In this document: in pieces, positions 35,173-42,872 of the stretch
Position numbering within the stretch: the stretch's first letter is position 1
How the letters are laid out: every line of letters starts with the position of its first letter
Source of the DNA: Stutzerimonas stutzeri
GTDB taxonomy: Bacteria > Pseudomonadota > Gammaproteobacteria > Pseudomonadales > Pseudomonadaceae
Direction: 5' to 3'
DNA length: 64,000 nucleotides
NCBI GenBank assembly: GCA_002345575.1
Contig: DDVX01000019.1
Span: forward strand, 62,001-126,000
Made by a program: the position numbers and the translations under genes
The notes under the pieces: model-generated
Seen by the model: the letters and a program-made list of their open reading frames with translations, nothing else
The model's database searches: none
What the model was told of the DNA's origin: nothing

Positions 35173-36327
35173 TCAATTGGCCGCGGCAGTAGTTGTCGCC
35201 GGGGCGAATTCGGAGACCAATCTGACGTTCGTGGCTTCGACGGGCCTGACCTTGATGCCACTGCGGGCGCGCTGGGTGCCTTCGGTGATTACGCGCTCGC
35301 CATCGCTTACGCCTTTGCCAATAAGCCAGGCGTTTCCGACCGTGCGCAGGGTCTCGACTTCGCGTTGCTCCACGCTGTCGTCCGGTTTGACCACCCAAAC
35401 GCTGGGTACGCCGCGCGCATCACGGCTGACCGCTTGCTGCGGTACGAGGATGGCGTCCTCTTGCGTGCCTTCCTTGAGCAGCGCATGCACGAACATGCCG
35501 GGCAGTAGCTTGCGATCAGGGTTGGGGAATTCGGCCCGCAGGGTTACCGAGCCGGTAGTCGGGTCCACGCTAACCTCGGAGAACTGCAGCGTGCCGGGCA
35601 ATGGATAGGCACTGCCGTCGTCGAGCGTCAGGCTGACTTGTGCCTTGTCCTTGCCGGAGTTCTGCAGACGACCGGATTCCAGCGCGCGGCGCAGGCTCAA
35701 GAGCTTGGTGATCGGCTGGTTGACGTCCACGTAGATCGGGTCGAGCTGCGTCACGGTGGCAAGAGGCTGGGCCTGCCCATTGGTCACCAATGCGCCTTCG
35801 GTGACCGCGGAGCGACCGATGCGGCCTGAGATTGGCGCCAGGACTTTGGTGTATTGCACATCGATGCGGGCCACTTGCACCTCAGCCTGGGCCTGCTTCC
35901 AGGCTGCCAGTGCATCATCGTATTGCTGACGGCTGACCGCGTTGGTTTTGAGCAGGCGCTCATAGCGTTTGGCTAGGTTTTCAGCGGTGACCAGATTGGC
36001 CTCTGCACGTGCCAGCACAGCTTCATAGGTGCGCGGGTCGATTTGGTAGAGCTGCTGGCCCTTCTTGACTTCCGTGCCTTCAGTGAACAGGCGTTGCTGG
36101 AGGATGCCTGATACCTGCGGGCGTACTTCAGCGACCCGGTAGGCACTGGTGCGGCCAGGTAGGTCGGTCGTCAGCGTCAATGGCTGTGCCTGGATCTGAT
36201 AAACCCCGACTTCAGGAACAGGTGGTGCTTCTTCTTCATTCTGGGCATCGGAGCAGCCGACCAGCAGCAACAGTGCCGCCAGGGATGCGAGCTGTCTGGC
36301 GCGCAATGTTTTTTCTGGGTGATTCAA
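35173..36327 (-). CDS. ttgG: RND efflux periplasmic adaptor (TtgG/MexA family)
   Basis: A 384-residue membrane fusion lipoprotein. A lipobox (LLLVGC) follows a short basic N terminus. Lipoyl, hairpin and beta-barrel domains are seen in order (LPGRTSAYRVAEVRPQVSG, the coiled hairpin near VTAENLAKRYERLLKTNAVSRQQYDDAL and VLAPISGRIGRS). I choose the TTG at 36327: AAGGAG sits seven bases upstream. The longer frame to 36405 would extend the signal region through the regulator-binding intergenic DNA. It links TtgH to TtgI. Confidence 0.9.
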   Translation of the reverse strand: MNHPEKTLRARQLASLAALLLLVGCSDAQNEEEAPPVPEVGVYQIQAQPLTLTTDLPGRTSAYRVAEVRPQVSGILQQRLFTEGTEVKKGQQLYQIDPRTYEAVLARAEANLVTAENLAKRYERLLKTNAVSRQQYDDALAAWKQAQAEVQVARIDVQYTKVLAPISGRIGRSAVTEGALVTNGQAQPLATVTQLDPIYVDVNQPITKLLSLRRALESGRLQNSGKDKAQVSLTLDDGSAYPLPGTLQFSEVSVDPTTGSVTLRAEFPNPDRKLLPGMFVHALLKEGTQEDAILVPQQAVSRDARGVPSVWVVKPDDSVEQREVETLRTVGNAWLIGKGVSDGERVITEGTQRARSGIKVRPVEATNVRLVSEFAPATTTAAAN

Positions 36328-36547
36328 TTGTTGGCTCCTTGAAACGCACGAAACTATGTATCGCATGTCGGGCAAGTGTATCACTGTACAATTCAGCGGA
36401 GCCAAAGATAAATAGTGTTGAAAATGTTTCGCCTGCAGCGCTGGGCGCGATCTCTCATCTCGAGACGCGATGTTTCTGGCGGTCAGCAGCAGTGCTGCAG
36501 GACAATGCAGGCTTGATCATTGATCAGATATGCAGACGGAGAAAAAA
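36328..36547. promoter_or_regulatory. Divergent ttgG/ttgV control region
   Basis: These 220 bases separate the pump operon from its regulator and must hold both promoters. Short dyads are present: TGATCATTGATCA near 36513-36526 and GCAGCAGTGCTGC near 36485-36498. In the known TtgV system the tetrameric regulator covers overlapping divergent promoters, and this layout fits. I cannot assign exact operators or start sites. Confidence 0.5.
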
Positions 36548-37330
36548 ATGATTCAGACAGACCCGGTCGGCGAAACCGGTAAGCATGCCGGCATACAGGT
36601 GATCGCCCGTGCGGCGGCTGTCATGCGCGCTCTGGGCAACAATCCGCAGGGTCTGAGCCTGGCGGCTATTGCACAGATCGTTGATCTGCCGCGCTCGACG
36701 GTGCAGCGCATCATCAATGCGCTGGAAAGCGAATATCTGGTCGAAACCCTAGGGCCGAGCGGTGGCTTCCGGCTGGGTCCGGCATTGGGTCAATTGATCA
36801 GCCAGACCCAGACCGACATCATTTCACTGCTCAGGCCGCACATGCTGGACCTGTCCGAGCAGCTACAGGAGTCGATCTGCCTGAGTGCGCTGGTCAGCGA
36901 CAAGGTGTATGTGGTTGATCGCACGGTTGCCGAACGCGAATTACGAGTGGTATTTCCCATCGGCATCAAGGCACCGGCCTATGCCACGGCTGGCGGAAAG
37001 GCGCATCTTGCGACGCTTGCGGAAGAGGGGCTGCACCAGCTGCTGCCTGACCCGCTGCCGAACCTGACGCCTCTGACACTCGATCTTGCCGGCCTGCAGG
37101 CGCAACTGGCACTTATCCGCGACGGCGCTGTGGCCGAGGATCATGGCGAGCTGATCGAGGGGCTAAGTTCGTTTGCGGTTCTGCTGGATACCTACCTGGG
37201 GCGCTACAGCATCTCGGTGGTCGTGCCCTCATGCCGTGCCGCCTCCCATAAGGAAACGATCAAGCAGGCGCTGCTGTCGTGCAGGCAGAACGTCGAGCGT
37301 GCCATTGGGCGAAATACACGCGAAGCGTGA
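36548..37330 (+). CDS. ttgV: IclR-family repressor of the solvent pump (TtgV/SrpS)
   Basis: A 260-residue IclR-type regulator. The N-terminal winged helix (GIQVIARAAAVMRALG, GLSLAAIAQIVDLPRSTVQRIINALE) and the C-terminal effector domain (RELRVVFPIGIKAPAYATAGGKAH, LSSFAVLLDTYLGRYS) closely match TtgV and SrpS. These release the ttgGHI or srpABC promoter when bound to aromatic alcohols or solvents. ATG 36548 has GGAG six bases upstream and gives the family length; ATG 36530 is less likely. It is divergent from ttgG, as in P. putida. No ttgW-like TetR gene follows. Confidence 0.9.
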   Translation: MIQTDPVGETGKHAGIQVIARAAAVMRALGNNPQGLSLAAIAQIVDLPRSTVQRIINALESEYLVETLGPSGGFRLGPALGQLISQTQTDIISLLRPHMLDLSEQLQESICLSALVSDKVYVVDRTVAERELRVVFPIGIKAPAYATAGGKAHLATLAEEGLHQLLPDPLPNLTPLTLDLAGLQAQLALIRDGAVAEDHGELIEGLSSFAVLLDTYLGRYSISVVVPSCRAASHKETIKQALLSCRQNVERAIGRNTREA

Positions 37331-37337
37331 AACCGTA

Positions 37338-37961
37338 TCAGGGGGTTGTCAGCACCTGGGTCAGCGCATCCGGCAAGGCTCCCAGTTTGAACGGTGCACG
37401 TATGTGCCCGCGCAACGTGCCGTCGGGTGCGATCAGCGCCAGGTTGCCGCTGTGGGCAACGCTGTAGTTACCTTCAGTCTGGCTGGCGGGAACAAATGGC
37501 AGGCCCAGCGCCTTTGACAGTCGTTGGAGCTGCGCCATCTCGCCGGTCAGTCCGGTAAAGCCTGCACGGTAGTAGCCCAGGTAGGTTTTCAGCTGCTCGG
37601 GCGTGTCGCGGGCGGGGTCCGCGGAGACCATTACCAGTTGCAGCTGATCGCGTACTTCGGCGGGCAATTGGCCGAAAACCCGGCGCATGTCACTCAGCGT
37701 GGTAGGGCAGATATCAGGACAGGCCGTGAAACCGAAGAAGAGAATGTACCAGCGCCCCCGCAGGGCATCGGTTACGAAGGTCTGACCGTCCTGGTCTATC
37801 AACTCGATGCTGGGTACGGCGCGTTCGCGGGGCAGCAACAGCAGATTTGCGTCGTCCAGCAGTGCGTTGCGATCCAGCGCGAACGCTGGAGTTGTGAAGG
37901 CGAGCGCGCTGATCAGCAGGCAGCGCAAAAGCAGGGAATCAAGCATGGCGGTCTTGCTCAT
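37338..37961 (-). CDS. SCO1/SenC copper chaperone for oxidase assembly
   Basis: A 207-residue thioredoxin-fold SCO protein. The N-terminal hydrophobic segment (LLLRCLLISALAFTTPAFA) is a signal peptide or anchor. The copper-binding CPDICP motif and the distal His in SVAHSGNLALI are intact. SCO proteins insert copper in the CuA site of aa3/caa3 oxidases or assist cbb3 maturation. The gene lies next to the apt-anr-hemN-cco block and 7 bases from the convergent ttgV stop. Confidence 0.9.
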   Translation of the reverse strand: MSKTAMLDSLLLRCLLISALAFTTPAFALDRNALLDDANLLLLPRERAVPSIELIDQDGQTFVTDALRGRWYILFFGFTACPDICPTTLSDMRRVFGQLPAEVRDQLQLVMVSADPARDTPEQLKTYLGYYRAGFTGLTGEMAQLQRLSKALGLPFVPASQTEGNYSVAHSGNLALIAPDGTLRGHIRAPFKLGALPDALTQVLTTP

Positions 37962-38030
37962 CAGAAGGTTTGGCTCGACGGTAGCCCGCCGTACTGACGA
38001 GCCACCATTCGTGCCAGATCGAGAGCGCTA

Positions 38031-38579
38031 TCAGCGCTCTTTGAGCTCGAAAGCAGTCAGGGTGTAAGTGGGGATGCCCATGTCCTGAAGTTTCTGCGAA
38101 CCACCCAGTTCGGGCAGGTCGATGATGGCTGCGGCTTCGTATATCTGTGCGCCCATGCGCCGAACCAGTTGAGCGGCGGCGATGAAGGTGCCTCCGGTGG
38201 CAATCAGGTCATCGAGCAGCAGTACCGAATCGCCTTCGCAGAAGCTGTCGGCATGAACTTCGAGAAAGGCCTCGCCATACTCGCTCTGGTAGGACTCGAC
38301 CAGTACATCGGCCGGCAGCTTGCCTTTCTTGCGGAACAGAATCAGTGGCTTGTTCAGTTCATAGGCGATGATCGAGCCAATGATGAAACCACGCGCATCG
38401 AGGGCACCGATATGAGTGAAATCGGTTTCGACGTAGCGCTGGATCAGGCTGTCGGCGACCATGCGCAAGGCTTTAGGCGATTGCAGCAGCGGTGTGATAT
38501 CCCGAAACACCACGCCAGGGCTTGGGAAGTCCGGAACGGGGCGAATCAGTTTTTTGATAATGAATTCATCGAAAATCAT
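38031..38579 (-). CDS. apt: Adenine phosphoribosyltransferase
   Basis: A 182-residue type I phosphoribosyltransferase that makes AMP from adenine and PRPP. The PRPP-binding motif VLLLDDLIATGGT is slightly unusual (L for V) but complete. FPSPGVVFRDITPLL and the GALDARGFIIG segment are family-typical. ATG 38579 with AAGGAA upstream gives the canonical length; the longer frame is rejected. It follows anr by 11 bases on the same strand, as in other pseudomonads. Confidence 0.94.
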   Translation of the reverse strand: MIFDEFIIKKLIRPVPDFPSPGVVFRDITPLLQSPKALRMVADSLIQRYVETDFTHIGALDARGFIIGSIIAYELNKPLILFRKKGKLPADVLVESYQSEYGEAFLEVHADSFCEGDSVLLLDDLIATGGTFIAAAQLVRRMGAQIYEAAAIIDLPELGGSQKLQDMGIPTYTLTAFELKER

Positions 38580-38590
38580 GGTGGGTTCCT

Positions 38591-39325
38591 TCAGGCGTCC
38601 ATGTTTCCGCCAGCCAGGGCGCACAAGCGGATGGAGTCGAGGATACGCACTTCCTTGCCTTCCGCCTCCAAGAGGCCGCTTGCCTGACAGCGGGTGAAAA
38701 CCCTGGAAACGGTTTCGACTGCCAGCCCCAGATAACTACCGATTTCGTTGCGTGACATGGGCAGGCGGAAATGGTTGGCCGAGAAACCGCGTGCGCTGAA
38801 GCGGGCCGATAGATTGACCAGAAAAGTGGCGATGCGCTCATCGGCGGTTTTCTTCGAGAGCAGCAGCATCATCTGCTGATCGTCACGAATTTCGCGGCTC
38901 ATGATACGCATCAACTGGCGGCGCAGTTGCGGCAGTAGGACGCTGAGTTCATCTAGGCGCTCGAAGGGGATTTCACAAACCGAAGTGGTTTCCAGCGCCT
39001 GTGCCGAGACCGGGTAGGTTTCGGTATCCATACCGGAAAGCCCGACCATTTCGCTGGGCAGATGGAAGCCGGTGATCTGTTCTTCTCCGGAGTCGGTGAC
39101 GCTAAAGGTACGCAGAGCGCCTGAGCGGATCGCGAACACGGAGTTGAACGTGTCACCCTGGCGAAACAGCATTTCGCCCTTCTTAAGGGGACGGCCGCGC
39201 TTGACGATATCGTCAAGAGCATCCATGTCATGCATGTTCAGTGAAAGTGGCAGACACAGGCCGGACAGGCTGCAATCTTTGCAATGAGCTTGCCGCTGTG
39301 GGCGGGCCTTGAGCGACTCGGACAT
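38591..39325 (-). CDS. anr: Anaerobic regulator Anr (FNR family)
   Basis: A 244-residue CRP/FNR-type oxygen sensor. The cluster-binding cysteines are the N-terminal CKDCSLSGLC set plus the internal Cys in TSVCEIPFE. The cyclic-nucleotide-binding-like domain is followed by the helix-turn-helix (RNEIGSYLGLAVETVSRVFTRCQ), whose E-SR pattern specifies TTGAT half-sites. ATG 39325 gives the canonical MSESLK start. Anr-type boxes before hemN (40871) and the upstream ccoN (54116) suggest it controls this neighbourhood. Confidence 0.95.
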   Translation of the reverse strand: MSESLKARPQRQAHCKDCSLSGLCLPLSLNMHDMDALDDIVKRGRPLKKGEMLFRQGDTFNSVFAIRSGALRTFSVTDSGEEQITGFHLPSEMVGLSGMDTETYPVSAQALETTSVCEIPFERLDELSVLLPQLRRQLMRIMSREIRDDQQMMLLLSKKTADERIATFLVNLSARFSARGFSANHFRLPMSRNEIGSYLGLAVETVSRVFTRCQASGLLEAEGKEVRILDSIRLCALAGGNMDA

Positions 39326-39426
39326 AGGTAATCCTGAAAACCTTACGATATTGCGCAAGGTTAACTCAGGCGGCTGGCTTAGGCCAATTGCACAACAGTC
39401 GCAGGGTTATTGACTAGGCATCAGGC

Positions 39427-40812
39427 TCAGAAAGCCTGAGAAAGGCGTTTGGGGTGGTGTTCGGGCAGCAGGTAGTGGTCGAACTGCATGCACAGCGCCC
39501 GGACCAGCAGGCGACCGGGAGGCAGTACGGCAATGGTGTCTTCGCTCAGCTGGATGAGGCCGTCGCTGGCCATCTGTTCCAGAGCTGGCCAGGCTGAGGC
39601 GAAGTAATCTCTGAAGCTGATATTGAATCTGCGCTCGATTTCTTCGAAGTGCAGTTCAAATTCACAAATGATGTTCTGAATCACCTGCCGTCGGATGCGG
39701 TCGTCCTCGTTGCAGCGCAAGCCGCGGGTCGTGGCGAGTTGCCCCTGATCCAGGGATTTCTGGTAAGGGCCGATGTCGCTGCTGTTCTGGCAGTACAGAT
39801 CACCGATCTGGCTGATGGCCGATACGCCCAGGCCGATCAGGTCGCAATGTCCGTGCGTGGTGTAGCCCTGGAAATTGCGGGTGAGGGTGCCGTCTTCCTG
39901 GGCCATTGCCAGTTCGTCATCGGGCAGGGCGAAATGATCCATGCCGATATAGCGATATCCGGATTGGGCGAGTCCTTCCACGCCGACTTGCAGCATCGCC
40001 AGCTTTTCGGCCTCGCTGGGCAGGTCCACGGCATTGATTCGGCGTTGCCCCTGGAAACGTTCGGGGTCATGGCTATAGCTGAACAGCGATACGCGGTCCG
40101 GCTGCAGCGCGGTGACGTTCTTCACGGTTTGCGCGAAGCGTTCGGGTGTCTGCAGGGGCAGGCCGTAGAGCAGGTCAATGTTGATCGAACGGTATTGCAA
40201 AGTTCGAGCGGCTTCGATGATTGCCTGGGTCTGCTCCAGGGTTTGCATGCGATTGATCGCGCGTTGGACTTCGGGGTTTAGGGCCTGGACACCGACGCTG
40301 ATGCGGTTGAAGCCCAGTTCACGGAGCAGACCCATGGTTGGCCAGTCGGCCTCGCGCGGGTCGATTTCGATACTGAAGTCACCGTGGTCGTCGTCCTGCA
40401 AATGAAAATGCGTGCGTAGATGCGCCATCAGACGCCGAAGGTCGTCATGGCTGAGGAAGGTTGGGGTGCCACCGCCAAAGTGCAGCTGTTCGACCACCTG
40501 TCCAGGCCCGAGATGACGGGCGATCAGCGCGATCTCCTTTTCCAGGCGTTCCAGATAGGGCTGTGTGCAGCCGCGGTCCTTGGTGATGATTTTGTTGCGT
40601 GTGCAGTAATGGCAGGCGTTTGCGCAAAATGGCAGGTGAACGTACAGCGAGAGCGGGCGGTTGGCATGGCGGCTGCTACGCAAAGCGTGCAGGAAGTCGA
40701 AGAAGCCGACCTTGTCGTTGAACTGGAGCGCAGTCGGATACGAGGTATAGCGCGGCCCGGTCTGATCGTAGCGACGGATCAAATCGGTATCCCAGCGAAT
40801 GATATCGAGCAT
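39427..40812 (-). CDS. hemN: Oxygen-independent coproporphyrinogen III oxidase
   Basis: A 461-residue radical SAM enzyme that makes protoporphyrinogen IX under low oxygen. The cluster motif CANACHYC (CX3CX2C) follows the YVHLPF strand. GGGTPTFL, RISVGVQALN and DLLYGLPLQT are typical, and the HemN C-terminal domain is complete. An Anr box lies 59 bases upstream, consistent with anaerobic induction by the neighbouring regulator. It supplies haem for the cbb3 oxidases encoded nearby. Confidence 0.95.
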   Translation of the reverse strand: MLDIIRWDTDLIRRYDQTGPRYTSYPTALQFNDKVGFFDFLHALRSSRHANRPLSLYVHLPFCANACHYCTRNKIITKDRGCTQPYLERLEKEIALIARHLGPGQVVEQLHFGGGTPTFLSHDDLRRLMAHLRTHFHLQDDDHGDFSIEIDPREADWPTMGLLRELGFNRISVGVQALNPEVQRAINRMQTLEQTQAIIEAARTLQYRSINIDLLYGLPLQTPERFAQTVKNVTALQPDRVSLFSYSHDPERFQGQRRINAVDLPSEAEKLAMLQVGVEGLAQSGYRYIGMDHFALPDDELAMAQEDGTLTRNFQGYTTHGHCDLIGLGVSAISQIGDLYCQNSSDIGPYQKSLDQGQLATTRGLRCNEDDRIRRQVIQNIICEFELHFEEIERRFNISFRDYFASAWPALEQMASDGLIQLSEDTIAVLPPGRLLVRALCMQFDHYLLPEHHPKRLSQAF

Positions 40813-40870
40813 CGTGATTCTCGGTTGACTGCAGTGGGCTGGATTCTAGGAGGGGGGCACCGGTACGGAC

Positions 40871-40884
40871 TTGACCTGTATCAA
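40871..40884 (-). promoter_or_regulatory. Anr/FNR box upstream of hemN
   Basis: TTGACCTGTATCAA matches the TTGAT-N4-ATCAA consensus at nine of ten defined bases. It lies 59 bases before the hemN start codon, a normal activator position, and 136 bases from the divergent nadE start. Confidence 0.85.
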
Positions 40885-41019
40885 GCCACCACGGACCCCG
40901 CCGGGCACCTTTTGACAGGCGGCATGCAGGAGAGAGATTTATTGGCGCCCATGTGGTCGGATTGTCAAACTGTGGTCCATAACCGAATTACCGAACTTTT
41001 TGTTCTTGAGGAGTAATCC

Positions 41020-41847
41020 ATGCAAGGTCGTCAGCAGCAGATCGCTGCCGCACTTAATGTACGTCCGCCGTTTGACGGGCCAGAAGCTGTCCAGGCCGAG
41101 ATTGATCGGCGGGTCGCGTTCATCCAGACATGCCTGCGCGAATCGGGATTGAAAACCTTGGTGCTGGGGATCAGCGGCGGAGTCGACTCGACCGCAGCAG
41201 GGCTGCTTGCACAGCGGGCAGTGGAAGCAATGCGGGCGGCGGGTGAGGGGGATGACTATCGCTTTATCGCGGTGCGTCTGCCTTATCAGGTCCAGCACGA
41301 TGAAGATGAAGCACAACTGGCGGTGGATACCATCAGGCCGGATGAATGCCATACGGTGAATATTGGCGCAGCAGTATTGGGACTCTCGCGCGCGACCGAA
41401 GCGCTTGAATCGCTGGCGGACAGCTCACGTGACTTTGTACTGGGCAATACCAAGGCGAGGATGCGCATGGTGGCGCAGTACACCATCGCCAATGCGCGTC
41501 AGGGACTGGTCATCGGCACCGACCACGCAGCTGAGGCTGTGATGGGCTTTTTCACCAAGTTCGGTGACGGTGCCTGTGACCTGACGCCACTGGCAGGGCT
41601 GGTCAAAGGGCAGGTCCGGGAAATCGCCGCTGCGTTGGGCGCTCCCTCACAGCTGGTGCTCAAGGTGCCTACCGCCGACCTGGAAGAGCTCAAGCCCGGC
41701 AGGCCGGACGAAGATGCCTACGGTGTGGGCTACGAGCAGATCGACGCCTTCCTGCAGGGCCGAGAAGTTACTGACGAGGTGGCACAGATCATCATCGAGA
41801 CCTATGACAAATCGCAGCACAAGCGAGAAATGCCCAAGGAGCCGTAA
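41020..41847 (+). CDS. nadE: NH3-dependent NAD synthetase
   Basis: A 275-residue ATP pyrophosphatase-type enzyme converting nicotinate adenine dinucleotide and ammonia to NAD. The P-loop GISGGVDST and the GTDHAAEAVMGFFTKFGDG block are diagnostic, and the length fits the ammonia-dependent class without a glutaminase domain. GAGGAG six bases before ATG 41020 supports the start. It is the only plus-strand gene between anr-hemN and the cco block, which suggests insertion in an otherwise conserved gene order. Confidence 0.95.
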   Translation: MQGRQQQIAAALNVRPPFDGPEAVQAEIDRRVAFIQTCLRESGLKTLVLGISGGVDSTAAGLLAQRAVEAMRAAGEGDDYRFIAVRLPYQVQHDEDEAQLAVDTIRPDECHTVNIGAAVLGLSRATEALESLADSSRDFVLGNTKARMRMVAQYTIANARQGLVIGTDHAAEAVMGFFTKFGDGACDLTPLAGLVKGQVREIAAALGAPSQLVLKVPTADLEELKPGRPDEDAYGVGYEQIDAFLQGREVTDEVAQIIIETYDKSQHKREMPKEP

Positions 41848-41928
41848 AGGTAGTAAAGCAGCCGTAGGCTGGGTCACGCTTCACCGACCCGGCGAGCGGA
41901 CTTCAAGTCCCCTGCGAGCGCTAGCCTT

Positions 41929-42612
41929 TCAGTGCCCCATCAACCACTGCTGATGCGGGCCGGGGAGAGTCCAGAGGCCAAACAGAATGACCATGATGCC
42001 GCCAAACATGCGGACTCCCCGTTTGCGCAACATGGCGGTAATGCGTTCGGCGGCAAGGCCTGTGGCCAGCAGGACCGGCCAAGTGCCGATGCCGAAGGCT
42101 AGCATCAACAGGGCGCTGTCGAATGCATCGCCCTGACTCGCGGCCCAAAGCAGCGTGCTGTAGACCAGGCCGCAGGGCAGCCAGCCCCAGAGTGCACCAA
42201 GAAACAGCGCCTGTGGCAGGTTGCGCACTGGCATGAGGCGACTGGCGATAGGTTGCAGATGGCGCCACAGGCCGCGGCCCATGGCTTCGATGCGGGTCAG
42301 GCCACTCCACCAGCCCGCCAGATACAGGCCCATGGCAATCAGCAGTAGCGCCGCCACCACCCGTAGCGCCATCGCCGCCGGACTCTGGGCAACTGCCCAG
42401 CCAGCCAGGCCGACAAGCAGGCCGGCGGTGGCATAGCTCAGTACCCGACCAAGGTTATAGGCCACCAGCAAGCGTAGGCGCTTGCTGCGCTGTTCGGCCG
42501 GGATCGCCATGGTCAGAGCACCCATCAAACCGCCGCACATGCCAAGGCAGTGCCCACCGCCAAGCAGGCCGAGAACGAAGGCGGACAACAACAGCGGCAG
42601 CAATTCAATCAC
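41929..42612 (-). CDS. TauE/SafE- or DsbD-like membrane protein linked to cbb3 assembly
   Basis: A 227-residue protein of about six helices with the N-terminal LGLLGGGHCLGMCGGLMGAL motif and a mid-protein GWLPCGLVYSTL motif. The His/Cys-rich GHCxGMCGG and PCGLVY signatures are those of the UreH/DsbD-like metal-transport branch often found after ccoS. Copper or thiol handling for oxidase assembly is the likely role. GTG 42612 is the start. It overlaps ccoS by eight bases, so the longer in-frame upstream extension is a shadow of ccoS. Confidence 0.85.
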   Translation of the reverse strand: MIELLPLLLSAFVLGLLGGGHCLGMCGGLMGALTMAIPAEQRSKRLRLLVAYNLGRVLSYATAGLLVGLAGWAVAQSPAAMALRVVAALLLIAMGLYLAGWWSGLTRIEAMGRGLWRHLQPIASRLMPVRNLPQALFLGALWGWLPCGLVYSTLLWAASQGDAFDSALLMLAFGIGTWPVLLATGLAAERITAMLRKRGVRMFGGIMVILFGLWTLPGPHQQWLMGH

Positions 42613-42811
42613 GCTTGGTAGTCTCGTCGTCGCCTTGTGTTGCCTGCTCGACCCCAGCTTGATGATTGGGGTCTTCGTCGTCGAACAGAATGCTGTGCGC
42701 CGGGCCGTCGAGGTCATCGTATTGGCCGGTATCCACGGCCCAGAAGAATACCCAGATGGCCAATGCAACCAGCACGACTGCAACGGGGATCAGAATGTAA
42801 AGTGCGGCCAT
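42605..42811 (-). CDS. ccoS: cbb3 oxidase maturation protein CcoS
   Basis: A 68-residue single-helix membrane protein. The MAALYILIPVAVVLVALAIW helix followed by FFWAVDTGQYDDLDGPAHSIL is the CcoS signature, and a charged C-terminal tail ends it. CcoS is needed for insertion of haem b and CuB in the cbb3 oxidase. It is cotranscribed with ccoI and the following TauE-like gene. Confidence 0.93.
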   Translation of the reverse strand: MAALYILIPVAVVLVALAIWVFFWAVDTGQYDDLDGPAHSILFDDEDPNHQAGVEQATQGDDETTKRD

Positions 42812-42872
42812 GGGGGCCTCCGGAAAATGCTGTGGCGCGGGTACAACCTGTCAGACAGTGTTGTCGTTCATT

